Source: Candidatus Methanoperedens sp. (GTDB lineage: Archaea; Halobacteriota; Methanosarcinia; Methanosarcinales; Methanoperedenaceae). From it: 35,241 bases of DNA. Location of the stretch: positions 1 through 35,241 of the forward strand of contig JAQUQX010000016.1 in the NCBI GenBank assembly GCA_028715885.1. Direction: 5' to 3'. This document shows positions 8,095 to 15,469 of this stretch, in pieces. A model generated the notes under the pieces. It worked only from the letters and a program-made list of their open reading frames with translations, ran no database searches and was not told where the DNA came from. The stretch's first letter is position 1. Each line of letters starts with the position of its first letter. The position numbers and the translations under genes were made by a program.

Positions 8095-8148
8095 ATAATA
8101 TTTATAGTTTATGCATGGACAGGATTTGTATCGTCTCTCCAATTAACA

Positions 8149-8298
8149 TTAACACATGGGACAAATTTTAAAATAAGGATTTATTGTGCCCCATTTTCTC
8201 TGGTGCTCAACACTTTTCTGCATCATTTTCATCCATATATTGCGCCCAAGCTTCAAATCAATCCCTGCTGTCTGTGCTGGTGTCCTGCCGTCTAAGGC
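8149..8298 (-). pseudogene. C-terminal remnant of a DDE transposase/integrase
   Basis: Read on the minus strand from 8298, an open stretch of 49 codons without a start gives ALDGRTPAQTAGIDL, then LGRNIWMKMMQKS, and ends in a stop. The pattern (a)LdGkTPAe.aGi..l followed by a Trp-containing basic segment is the usual C-terminal end of DDE/rve-fold transposases such as archaeal IS6-like elements. The catalytic DDE core is missing because the winged-helix gene occupies the upstream side. I see no intact element ends, so this is decayed DNA. The forward open frame 8047-8295 is only its antisense shadow. Confidence 0.62.
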
Positions 8299-8302
8299 AA
8301 AT

Positions 8303-8527
8303 CTATTTCAACAATTTTAAAAACATTTTTCCATTATCTGTCAGATAGTACAATTTCTTTCTTCCAGATACCTTTTGCTCAACTAAATTATGTTCTTGAA
8401 GGTCTTTTAGATGCTCATAAGCAGTCGAAAATGGAATACCAAGATTAATAGCAAGTAGATAACCGTGCACTGGTCTTTTATTGATTTCTTCCAAGATTTG
8501 CTTTTTGGTTTTGCCTATGATACCCAT
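8303..8527 (-). CDS. Small winged-helix transcriptional regulator
   Basis: This 74-residue protein is essentially one winged-helix domain: a first helix TKKQILEEINKRP, a turn HGYLLAINLGIPFSTAYEHLK as the helix-turn-helix, and a wing LVEQKVSGRKKLYYLTDNGK. It resembles PadR/ArsR-like or MarR-like repressors, without metal-binding cysteines. A seven-base inverted repeat spans its own start codon (8520-8538), which suggests autoregulation. It is divergent from the lipoprotein gene at 8617 and may also control that gene. The ligand is unknown. Confidence 0.78.
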   Translation of the reverse strand: MGIIGKTKKQILEEINKRPVHGYLLAINLGIPFSTAYEHLKDLQEHNLVEQKVSGRKKLYYLTDNGKMFLKLLK

Positions 8528-8538
8528 AATCTGGGTAT
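8520..8538. promoter_or_regulatory. Inverted repeat across the winged-helix gene start
   Basis: ATACCCA and TGGGTAT are exact complements separated by five bases, and the ATG of the winged-helix gene lies inside the left arm. A dimeric repressor bound here would block its own initiation region. The assignment is inferred from symmetry and position. Confidence 0.5.
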
Positions 8539-8616
8539 ATCAATAGGAGTATTACTGACAAAAAGTATATAACTGAAAAATCCGATATAGTCAAACGCAT
8601 AATATGGTGGTTTGAT

Positions 8617-9930
8617 ATGAATTTAAAGACGGTTTGTTTACTTGCAGCAGTTATAGGGTTAGCGATTAGTGTTTCGGGTTGTACTGGCGGTCAGGATGTT
8701 ACACCAGTGTTCAAAGCTTTACCTGAAGTTCAACAATTTATGAAAGAACACCCGAACGCTAAAATAACAGTTACCTATTGGTCAAAAGAAGAAGTAGCAC
8801 AGTCTTCACAAGAAATCAGCCAGCAGTGCGATAAGCCGATAACGCCTGTGGCTATGTATAAAGCAACCGTCAGCGAGGGGGATTTAAAAATTGTTTCATG
8901 GATTAATGCTGAAAATCAGATAGTAATATGTTCTGTAACAGAAGGACAAAAAACAACCACAACCGTAACAACAACTCCGATTACAACGATTACACCTACA
9001 CCAATAGTTACACCAGTCATAGCGACACAAACTCCAATACCGACAGCAACAGGAACAGCAGTAGTAACAGGAACAGCATCGCCAACGGTGGCAGCGCCCG
9101 GTAAATTCCGCGTTGGTCCGTCAGTTACGCTAAGACCGGTAATCGATGTGATAGATACCAACCAGGATGGTATTGTTGAGTTGTTTATGAATAACCCGTC
9201 TTTAAACGATGTGACGCTTAATGTGGATGCACGCGTCGGCGTACCCTCTGGCATACATGTTTACGGCGAGAGTTTCGGACAGGCGGCAGGCGCCGGAGTG
9301 GTAGCCGGTACGTTCAGTGTTCCGCCGGGCACAGCAAGAACTATAACAATAGTCATAAAAGCGGATAAATCAGCAAGGATTGGTTCTCATACTCTCCAGT
9401 TCACAGGATTGTATTGGCCAAGCGATGATAAAAACAATTTCCAGCCAATGAGTCTTACATACTATGTAACAGTCAAAGAACCATCAAAGAATCCAGAGAG
9501 TGCAGAACCTTCGACTCCAACACCTACAATAACCCCAACTCCACCACCAGCAACACCAATAGCAACAGGAACAGCGAAAGCAACCGGAACAGGAACAGCA
9601 ATAGCAACTGCAACAGTAACAGCAGTAGTAACCCCTGGCGTGACACCAGGCATAACTCCACTTACTTATAAAACATTAGGTGAAAGAGAAGTATGGGACC
9701 TGGGAAACGGATATAGTCTGAAAGCGTCTTCAATATGTGTTAAATGTATTCCAAAGCAGGCAGGAATTGAATTGCTCAGAAATGGCAATTACCTTGATAG
9801 TTGGATTATCAACGAGGGAGATTTTAACATAAAAGAGCTGACCAGGGATGCCATACGTTTTAAAGTTAATAGTATTTTTTCTTCTGCATCAAGTAACATG
9901 GTTCAAATCACAGATTTCACGGTGGGGTAA
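8617..9930 (+). CDS. Exported lipoprotein with Thr/Pro-rich linkers and an S-layer-like C-terminal domain
   Basis: This 437-residue protein has a lipoprotein signal peptide (lipobox SVSGC, Cys22). A small N-terminal domain is followed by a Thr-rich linker around residues 108-160. A beta-rich middle domain spans about 165-285 (NPSLNDVTLNVDARVG, then FSVPPGTARTITIVI), a second Thr/Pro/Ala linker about 290-345, and a C-terminal domain starts GEREVWDLGNGYSLKASSI. That last piece resembles the S-layer-like DUF1608 unit of Methanosarcina envelope proteins, which is a family-level guess. The linkers are built from short ACA/GCA/GGA codon runs prone to slippage. An in-frame fragment of a similar lipoprotein follows past two stop codons (9940-10167). 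Confidence 0.75.
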   Translation: MNLKTVCLLAAVIGLAISVSGCTGGQDVTPVFKALPEVQQFMKEHPNAKITVTYWSKEEVAQSSQEISQQCDKPITPVAMYKATVSEGDLKIVSWINAENQIVICSVTEGQKTTTTVTTTPITTITPTPIVTPVIATQTPIPTATGTAVVTGTASPTVAAPGKFRVGPSVTLRPVIDVIDTNQDGIVELFMNNPSLNDVTLNVDARVGVPSGIHVYGESFGQAAGAGVVAGTFSVPPGTARTITIVIKADKSARIGSHTLQFTGLYWPSDDKNNFQPMSLTYYVTVKEPSKNPESAEPSTPTPTITPTPPPATPIATGTAKATGTGTAIATATVTAVVTPGVTPGITPLTYKTLGEREVWDLGNGYSLKASSICVKCIPKQAGIELLRNGNYLDSWIINEGDFNIKELTRDAIRFKVNSIFSSASSNMVQITDFTVG

Positions 9931-9939
9931 ACAACATGA

Positions 9940-10167
9940 ACAGCAATAGCAACAGGAGTTGCAACACCGACTCCAAAGAAATCCGTACCTTTGAGTTTTA
10001 TTGTTAAAGATAATGGAAATTATATCTCTTGGGTTGATGAGTATGTCGAATATGTAACTGTTCAAAATACTGATACGATTGGCGGGTATTTTAGTGTAAC
10101 CATAACAGCAACAACGACTAAGGGAACATATACAAAACAAAGTGAACAGAGGTATTTATCACCATAA
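9940..10167 (+). pseudogene. Start-less lipoprotein fragment in frame with the preceding gene
   Basis: After the TAA at 9928 and a second in-frame stop at 9937, the same frame stays open for 75 codons. It begins TAIATGVATPTPKK, a Thr/Pro linker like those upstream, and then gives a compact beta-type domain with SFIVKDNGNYISWVDEY and EYVTVQNTDTIGGYFSV before TAA at 10165. There is no ATG, GTG or TTG with a ribosome binding site. The linker bases match the second linker of the preceding gene (GAACAGCAATAGCAAC in both). It looks like the tail of a related lipoprotein joined here by recombination in the repeats. It fills most of the 328-base gap 9931-10258. Confidence 0.6.
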
Positions 10168-10258
10168 AAAAGAGGAAAATTCTAAAAGATATGTATTTAT
10201 AGTGATAAACTCACGTATTAACAAAACGATTAATAGAGTTATATAAGAGGAATAAAAT

Positions 10259-10504
10259 ATGGTTCAAGATGATATGGTTCGTGCAGAATTTGACCGGTCA
10301 GTGGATATGGAAAACAATTGTGATGAATTTTTAGACCTAAAAGATTGTGTTAATACCGCACGTCATGAGAAAGAGCGATATGATGGGCTTATTGAGGGAG
10401 TTAATATAGCATGTAAAAAAAGGCTGCGGTTGGAACTTGTTAGAGCACGGGAAGAAGAAAAAAATATAACAGATTATTGGATTAAACAAAAGAATTTAAG
10501 CTAA
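10259..10504 (+). CDS. Small charged hypothetical protein
   Basis: This is an 81-residue protein with no signal peptide or membrane segment, rich in Asp/Glu and Lys/Arg, and probably helical (a long heptad-like stretch from DLKDCVNTARHEKERYDG to REEEKNITDYW). It contains three cysteines with no metal-site spacing. AGAGG at 10246-10250, eight bases ahead of ATG 10259, supports translation. I do not recognise a family. It lies directly upstream of the PIN-like nuclease gene but 87 bases separate them, and the intervening repeat contains a promoter-like sequence, so a toxin-antitoxin pairing is only a possibility. Confidence 0.55.
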   Translation: MVQDDMVRAEFDRSVDMENNCDEFLDLKDCVNTARHEKERYDGLIEGVNIACKKRLRLELVRAREEEKNITDYWIKQKNLS

Positions 10505-10527
10505 TGGAATAAATTTAACTTTCTTAT

Positions 10528-10569
10528 TTCAGCCGACCGATAATGAAATGTGTTTATACTTTCCTATAC
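10528..10569 (+). repeat. 42-base direct repeat, copy 1 (promoter-like)
   Basis: This begins TTCAGCCG and ends in a 22-base identical block containing GTTTATACTTTCC, a TATA-like sequence. By eye about 36 of 42 positions match the copy at 11097-11138. Copy 1 ends 22 bases before the ATG of the PIN-like gene, so it may serve as its promoter. Confidence 0.72.
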
Positions 10570-10591
10570 ATGAAGTTAAGCGAAGATAAAA

Positions 10592-11062
10592 ATGAATGAA
10601 GAAGAGATAGAATGTGTACGAGGAAAAACAGCAGAAGGAAAATTAAAAATATTAGTTGATGAAAATAGATTGGATAATAATCTTATCAAGTCCCTTGAAA
10701 AAAAATTTAATGTAAATATGGCTGTTAAGAACAGGGGATTAGACGATAAACACGTGCATATACAAGCAATTACAGAATCCAGAGCAATTCTAACTAATGA
10801 CGGGCATTTCTGGGATAATAAAAAATGTCCGATGCAAGAAACCAAAGGAATTATAATTATTCCTCCAAATGATACCGATGAAACTATCAAGACTTTGGAT
10901 ACTTTTTTTAAAAATTTATACAAGCTATTTGGTATATGTAGGTACTGCAATGGATGGTGGATGGGAAAAAAAGTTAAAGTTCAAAAAACAGGATTTACTT
11001 GGAAATATATCACCTACGATGGTAATATTTCTCATGAAGAAAGAATTGAATATGAACTATAA
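10592..11062 (+). CDS. PIN-like nuclease (DUF5615/Mut7-C type)
   Basis: This is a 156-residue protein. Residues 19-100 carry the DUF5615-like pattern: ILVDEN with Asp23/Glu24, GLDDKH with Asp51/Asp52, and ILTNDGHFW with Asp70, followed by GIIIIPP. These acidic residues form the metal site of PIN-fold RNases. The usual domain ends near residue 115. Here a C-terminal extension of about 40 residues follows (CRYCNGWWMGKKVKVQK and an acidic tail) with a Cys-x2-Cys pair, unlike most family members. Family relatives often pair with a DUF433-type antitoxin, which is not seen here. The gene is flanked by two copies of a 42-base direct repeat, suggesting a mobile cassette. Confidence 0.75.
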   Translation: MNEEEIECVRGKTAEGKLKILVDENRLDNNLIKSLEKKFNVNMAVKNRGLDDKHVHIQAITESRAILTNDGHFWDNKKCPMQETKGIIIIPPNDTDETIKTLDTFFKNLYKLFGICRYCNGWWMGKKVKVQKTGFTWKYITYDGNISHEERIEYEL

Positions 11063-11096
11063 ATGAACTCAAAAACATCAATTTTTCGGATTGAGA

Positions 11097-11138
11097 TTCA
11101 GCCGCAAGATAGGGATATGTGTTTATACTTTCCTATAC
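11097..11138 (+). repeat. 42-base direct repeat, copy 2 (promoter-like)
   Basis: This is the second copy of the repeat at 10528-10569, in the same orientation and 569 bases away. It lies 49 bases before the dihydrouridine synthase ATG, so it may be the original promoter of that gene. Confidence 0.72.
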
Positions 11139-11187
11139 GTTAAATAATCAAAAAAAAATTGAGCCCACAACGCAGGATTAAAAACAT

Positions 11188-12147
11188 ATGAACATCGGAA
11201 AACTAAGGCTTGACGGGAATCTCCTTTTAGCCCCCATGTCAGGCGTCACCAATCTTCCCTTCAGGCTGCTGTGCAAAAAATATGGCGCGAAATTAGTATA
11301 TTCGGAGATGACTTTTTCCGAGGCGATTGTCCGGGAAAACCGAAAGAGCATGAAAAGAGGATTTACCTGCACTGAGGAAAGACCGCTTGGCATCCAGTTG
11401 CTGGGTTCCAATCCCGATACGATGGCAAGGTCTGCGGTAATCCTCCAGGAAAGATTCATGCCCGACCTCATCGACATAAATCTTGGCTGCCCTGCCAAGA
11501 ACATTATAAAAAACGAATGCGGTTCAGCCCTTTTAAAAAAGCCGGAACTGATAGGGGAAATTGTAGAAAAACTTACCCAATCCCTGGATACTCCGCTTAC
11601 TGCGAAGATGCGGGTGCTGGACAACCCTGAAAAGACGCTGGAAATTGCGCGTATTATTGAAAAAGCAGGCGCTTCCGCGCTCGTAGTCCACGGAAGGACG
11701 CCAAAGCAGGGTTATTCCGGCACATCCAGCCATGCCATCATTAAAAGCATCAAAAACGGGCTTTCCATTCCCGTGATTGCGAACGGGGATATCCGCGATG
11801 AAAAGACAGCTATGCATGTGCTTGAATATACGCAGTGCGACGGGCTTATGATAGGGCGGGCTGCGATAGGGAATCCCTACATATTCAGGAGGATTTCGCA
11901 TTATCTTGATACCGGGGAAATATTGCCTGAAAGGACTTTCGGGGAAAGACTGGATGATTTTTTTGAGTATGCCGCATTATGCCGCAAATATGATGTGCTG
12001 GCTTACAGCGACCTGAAACTCAAAGCGCAGCGGTTCCTTAGAAATAAGGAGAATATAAAACCTGTGAGAGAGAAGATAAATTATGCGAGGGATATTGATT
12101 CGATAATGGGGACTATGGAGGGACTGAGGAGTGGGAAGCTCGGATAA
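11188..12147 (+). CDS. tRNA-dihydrouridine synthase
   Basis: This is a 319-residue FMN TIM-barrel enzyme that reduces uridines in tRNA D-loops. Family motifs in order are LLLAPMSGVTNLPFR near the N-terminus, GIQLLGSNP, DINLGCPAKNIIKNECGSAL with the conserved Cys, TAKMRVL, VVHGRTPKQGYSG, VIANGDI and GLMIGRAAIGNPYIF (FMN phosphate site). A C-terminal helical domain (residues about 250-319) completes the usual two-domain length. It is DusB-like by overall pattern, and the precise tRNA position modified cannot be told. ATG 11188 lacks a clear ribosome binding site; the promoter-like repeat at 11097-11138 lies upstream. Confidence 0.92.
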   Translation: MNIGKLRLDGNLLLAPMSGVTNLPFRLLCKKYGAKLVYSEMTFSEAIVRENRKSMKRGFTCTEERPLGIQLLGSNPDTMARSAVILQERFMPDLIDINLGCPAKNIIKNECGSALLKKPELIGEIVEKLTQSLDTPLTAKMRVLDNPEKTLEIARIIEKAGASALVVHGRTPKQGYSGTSSHAIIKSIKNGLSIPVIANGDIRDEKTAMHVLEYTQCDGLMIGRAAIGNPYIFRRISHYLDTGEILPERTFGERLDDFFEYAALCRKYDVLAYSDLKLKAQRFLRNKENIKPVREKINYARDIDSIMGTMEGLRSGKLG

Positions 12148-12207
12148 GGAGAAAGATAGAGGATGCAATGGGATTAACGAAATTTGAGGAGTTGGAAGAT
12201 TAAAGCT

Positions 12208-12933
12208 TTATTTTATCGTATCAAGGATTCTTGATATTTTTGCATCTTGTTTTCTTGCTAATTTCATTGCGTTTTCTATAGTCATTACATTGCTTTTTTC
12301 GGTATCAAAATAAATAATAGATACGATATTATTTTTTCTAAATATTAGTTTTATGATTAAGTTAACATCGTTATTTTTAATTGTATTTAAATCTTCAATA
12401 GTATATATAGTTCCTGCATCACCGATAGCGATTTCATTTTGTTTGTAATGATAATATTTGCTATCTTGGGAATCTATTGCTCTATCCTTTGAGTAAAATC
12501 TTTTTGTCCTTTCAATATCAGTAAAAACTAAGGTTTTGATAGTAACTGGTTTTGCAAAATTTTCTCCTCTACCTCCAGATATATCATAAAATATTATTTT
12601 ATAAAATGGTTCTTCATCGTAAATTACCTCAACCCCTTCTGCAGCGTCGATTCCGTCATCTTGCCATACACCTATCCCACCAGAGTCTACATTTTTCCAA
12701 CTACTTCCTAATACTTCTTTTATCTCAGTATCATCAAGAATGATTTGTTGAGCATGTAAGTTAATGATTTTATGTTCATCTTGTGGGTATGTTTTTTCAG
12801 TTGCTACAATGCCTATAGGTTCGTATTGTGGTTGTATTTTTTGAGTTGATTTATTGGAATTTAAACATCCCGAAACGATAACCAACAAGCCTATGACTGC
12901 TATTAATAATATAGTTGGATTATATTTCGCCAC
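12208..12933 (-). CDS. Hypothetical lipoprotein
   Basis: This 241-residue exported protein has a signal peptide and lipobox IVSGC (Cys23), so it is likely anchored outside the membrane. The mature part is mixed alpha/beta, with VLGSSWKNVDSGGIGVW, VEVIYDEEPFYKIIFYD and a Lys-rich C-terminal helix MTIENAMKLARKQD. The general look (a DUF-like domain with a C-terminal helix that would follow a beta-sheet, as in small PsbP/NTF2-like folds) is suggestive only. I do not recognise the family. The gene is AT-rich. A TATA-like TTATTTAAG on the minus strand near 12963-12970 lies about 33 bases before the ATG. It is divergent from the thermosome gene. Confidence 0.68.
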   Translation of the reverse strand: MAKYNPTILLIAVIGLLVIVSGCLNSNKSTQKIQPQYEPIGIVATEKTYPQDEHKIINLHAQQIILDDTEIKEVLGSSWKNVDSGGIGVWQDDGIDAAEGVEVIYDEEPFYKIIFYDISGGRGENFAKPVTIKTLVFTDIERTKRFYSKDRAIDSQDSKYYHYKQNEIAIGDAGTIYTIEDLNTIKNNDVNLIIKLIFRKNNIVSIIYFDTEKSNVMTIENAMKLARKQDAKISRILDTIK

Positions 12934-13045
12934 AGTGCCACCAAAGTTTAAACCACGTACTCTTAAATAAAACTACCGATGATTAACTTTATAAAGGTTA
13001 CTATCTGCAAATACCCCTTAACTTTACAGTTTCCGTAACACCAAA

Positions 13046-13090
13046 TTATTTATAGAACTACAAACACTAAGAAACATCTCACTTTGGAGG
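13046..13090 (+). promoter_or_regulatory. Promoter and ribosome binding site of the thermosome gene
   Basis: A TATA-like TTATTTATAG at 13046-13055 is followed by a leader and by GGAGG at 13086-13090, nine bases ahead of ATG 13100. Unlike many genes here, this one has a leadered transcript with a strong Shine-Dalgarno, as expected for a highly expressed protein. Confidence 0.55.
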
Positions 13091-13099
13091 TAATTCATT

Positions 13100-14743
13100 A
13101 TGGCAGGACAATTAACAGGACAGCCTATTATCATACTGGACAGGGATAAAACAAGGTCTCAAGGGAGAGACGCACTCGGATTCAATATCTCAGCCGCAAA
13201 GGCGGTAGCAGATGCGGTCAGGACCACGCTGGGTCCCAAAGGCATGGACAAAATGCTTGTGAACCCGGTCGGGGATGTGGTAATCACCAATGACGGAGCC
13301 ACGATTTTACGGGAAATGGACATACAGCACCCTGCTGGAAAAATGATGGTAGAAGTGGCGCGGACACAGGAAGACAAAGCCGGCGATGGAACCACAAGCG
13401 CGGTCGTGCTTGCCGGGGAACTCCTTAGCAAAGCGCATGCGCTGGTAGAACAGGGCGTTCACCCCACAACTATCACGCGGGGCTATGGTCTTGCTTCCGA
13501 GGAAGCGCTGAAAATACTGGACGAACTGGCTATTGAAGCGTCGGATGAGCAACTGGAAAATATCGTAAGGACCGCCCTCACCGGAAAAAGCGCAGACCTC
13601 GCCCTTGAGTCGCTGGTACAACTATGCGTGCAGACCGCAAAGGCGATTAAAGAAGGCGGCAAGGTGAACGTAAAGGAGAACATCAATATCATCCACCAGC
13701 GCGGCGGAAGCATTAAAGATACAAAATTCATTCGCGGGCTTGTGATTGACAAAGCCAGGGCGCATAAAAACATGCCAAGGAAGGTTGAGAATGCAAAAAT
13801 TGCCATTCTTGATACAGGGATCGAAATTGAAAAAACGCAGGTTAAATCAAAGCTCAAAATATCAAATCCTGAACTTATCTCCGAGGCAAGGCTTGAAGAA
13901 AGCAAACTTGTGGAAGAGAGAGTGGAAGCTCTTGCAAAAAGCGGCGCCAATGTTGTATTTACAGAAAAAGGCATCGATGATGCCGGAATTCATTACCTTG
14001 CAAAAAAGGGTATATTCGCAGTCAGGAGATGCAAGGAGGAAGAAATTAATAAACTGGTAAAAGCAACAGGCGCACGCATAGTTTCTAAAGTTGATGGGGT
14101 TTCCGAGGAAGACCTGGGGAGCGCCGAATTAGTCGAGGAGCGCGGCGTTGGCAATTACAAGATGGTCTATGTGGAAGGGTGCAAGAATCCAAAAGCCGTC
14201 TCAATCCTGATATACAGCGGGGCGGAACACGTAGCAGATGAGGTTGAGCGCGCTCTTGACGATGCGCTGCGCGTTGCGGGCGTGGTGCTTGAAGACGGGA
14301 AGATAGTAGCAGGCGGCGGCTCGCCTGAAATCGAGATGGCGACAAGACTCAGGAAATTTGCAACCACCCATGGCGGCAGGGAACAGCTCGCGATAATGGC
14401 TTATGCAGATGCACTTGAGGAAATCCCAAAAGGTATCGCCGAAAACGCAGGACTTGATGCTATAAATATAATCGTCGAACTCAGGAATAAGCACAATAAA
14501 GGTATCAAAACAGCAGGATTAAATGTTTTCACAGGCAAAGCCGAGGATATGCTTGAACTCGGGGTCGTTGAACCCCTGCGCGTAAAGACGCAGGAAATCA
14601 AATCCGCAACCGATGTGGCTGTAATGATTCTGCGCATAAATGATGTCCTGATGGCTAAGGAAACAGGCATGATGGATGTCAGACCTGAGCATACGGCGGA
14701 TTATTATGATGGTATCCAGGCTCCTTCAGGTGAAGAAGACTAA
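13100..14743 (+). CDS. thsA: Thermosome subunit (group II chaperonin)
   Basis: This 547-residue subunit of the ATP-driven, lid-bearing double-ring chaperonin folds cytosolic proteins. The ATP-site motifs are clear: [42 protein letters not shown] and [17 protein letters not shown]. The apical domain contains [12 protein letters not shown] and the helical-protrusion region. The C-terminus ends in PSGEED instead of the Gly-Gly-Met repeats of some archaeal subunits. Length matches the family. Which paralogue (alpha, beta or gamma) cannot be judged without the rest of the genome. It is followed by grpE-dnaK-dnaJ on the same strand. Confidence 0.95.
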   Translation: MAGQLTGQPIIILDRDKTRSQGRDALGFNISAAKAVADAVRTTLGPKGMDKMLVNPVGDVVITNDGATILREMDIQHPAGKMMVEVARTQEDKAGDGTTSAVVLAGELLSKAHALVEQGVHPTTITRGYGLASEEALKILDELAIEASDEQLENIVRTALTGKSADLALESLVQLCVQTAKAIKEGGKVNVKENINIIHQRGGSIKDTKFIRGLVIDKARAHKNMPRKVENAKIAILDTGIEIEKTQVKSKLKISNPELISEARLEESKLVEERVEALAKSGANVVFTEKGIDDAGIHYLAKKGIFAVRRCKEEEINKLVKATGARIVSKVDGVSEEDLGSAELVEERGVGNYKMVYVEGCKNPKAVSILIYSGAEHVADEVERALDDALRVAGVVLEDGKIVAGGGSPEIEMATRLRKFATTHGGREQLAIMAYADALEEIPKGIAENAGLDAINIIVELRNKHNKGIKTAGLNVFTGKAEDMLELGVVEPLRVKTQEIKSATDVAVMILRINDVLMAKETGMMDVRPEHTADYYDGIQAPSGEED

Positions 14744-14860
14744 CATTAAATAGAAAAAAGTATAAAATGATACGTTAGTATCCATGTCGAAGGTGTTAGT
14801 AAGTATGCTGCATGATTTGGAGATTTAATTTTTTTGAGGTTAACAGGGAGTTGTTTACGA

Positions 14861-15469
14861 TTGAACAAAGAAGACATGAAAAGGGGAAAAAAACAAATTA
14901 ATGAAGAGGAAAATACATCCTCCGATGCCGGAGAGGGCGAAGAAGAATTTGGTGTTTCAGAACTCCATGAAATGGACTTCCAGAAAGAACTGGACAGCGT
15001 TAAAAAACAACTTGAAGAGGAAAAAGACAGATGCCTTCGCCTGAATGCCGAGTTTGAGAATTCCAGGAAAAGAATCCTGAAGGACAGGGAAGAATTCATA
15101 AAATATGCAAATGAGAAACTGATATTAGAGCTAATTGATGTATTGGAATCTCTCGAGCGCGGTATTGAAACTACAAAGAAGGCAGGCGATAAAGATAAGT
15201 TAATCGAGGGCATGGAGTTAGTATATAAGCAATTCAAAAACGTTCTGGAAAAAAATGGTTTGACTCCCATTAAGGCTCTCGGGGAAAAATTCGACCACTA
15301 TAAACACGAAGCGATGATGCAGACGATTACGGATGAATGTGATGAAGGGACCATTCTTGAAGAGTTTGCACGAGGTTATATGTTATACGGAAAAGTCATT
15401 CGTTATTCTAAAGTAAGAGTATCGAAAAATAAAGAATCAGAGGATAAAATAGAACATGAGGTGAGTTAA
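14861..15469 (+). CDS. grpE: GrpE, DnaK nucleotide exchange factor
   Basis: This co-chaperone of about 202 residues speeds ADP release from DnaK. An acidic, low-complexity N-terminus ([18 protein letters not shown]) is followed by the long dimerising coiled coil ([18 protein letters not shown] to [13 protein letters not shown]) and the beta-wing domain that contacts DnaK ([14 protein letters not shown], then [19 protein letters not shown]). The start is uncertain: TTG 14861 has GGAG ten bases upstream, while ATG 14876 is the first Met and has no such site. The last codon overlaps the dnaK start (TAATG). Confidence 0.92.
   Translation: MNKEDMKRGKKQINEEENTSSDAGEGEEEFGVSELHEMDFQKELDSVKKQLEEEKDRCLRLNAEFENSRKRILKDREEFIKYANEKLILELIDVLESLERGIETTKKAGDKDKLIEGMELVYKQFKNVLEKNGLTPIKALGEKFDHYKHEAMMQTITDECDEGTILEEFARGYMLYGKVIRYSKVRVSKNKESEDKIEHEVS

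Noticed and set aside
8047-8295. 82-residue forward frame after hdrB
   Set aside because: It is antisense to the transposase remnant at 8149-8298, crosses the 18-base palindrome, and has no ribosome binding site or protein-like composition.
9462-9653. Minus-strand 63-residue Val/Ala/Gly-rich frame
   Set aside because: It is an antisense shadow of the Thr/Pro codon repeats in the lipoprotein gene.
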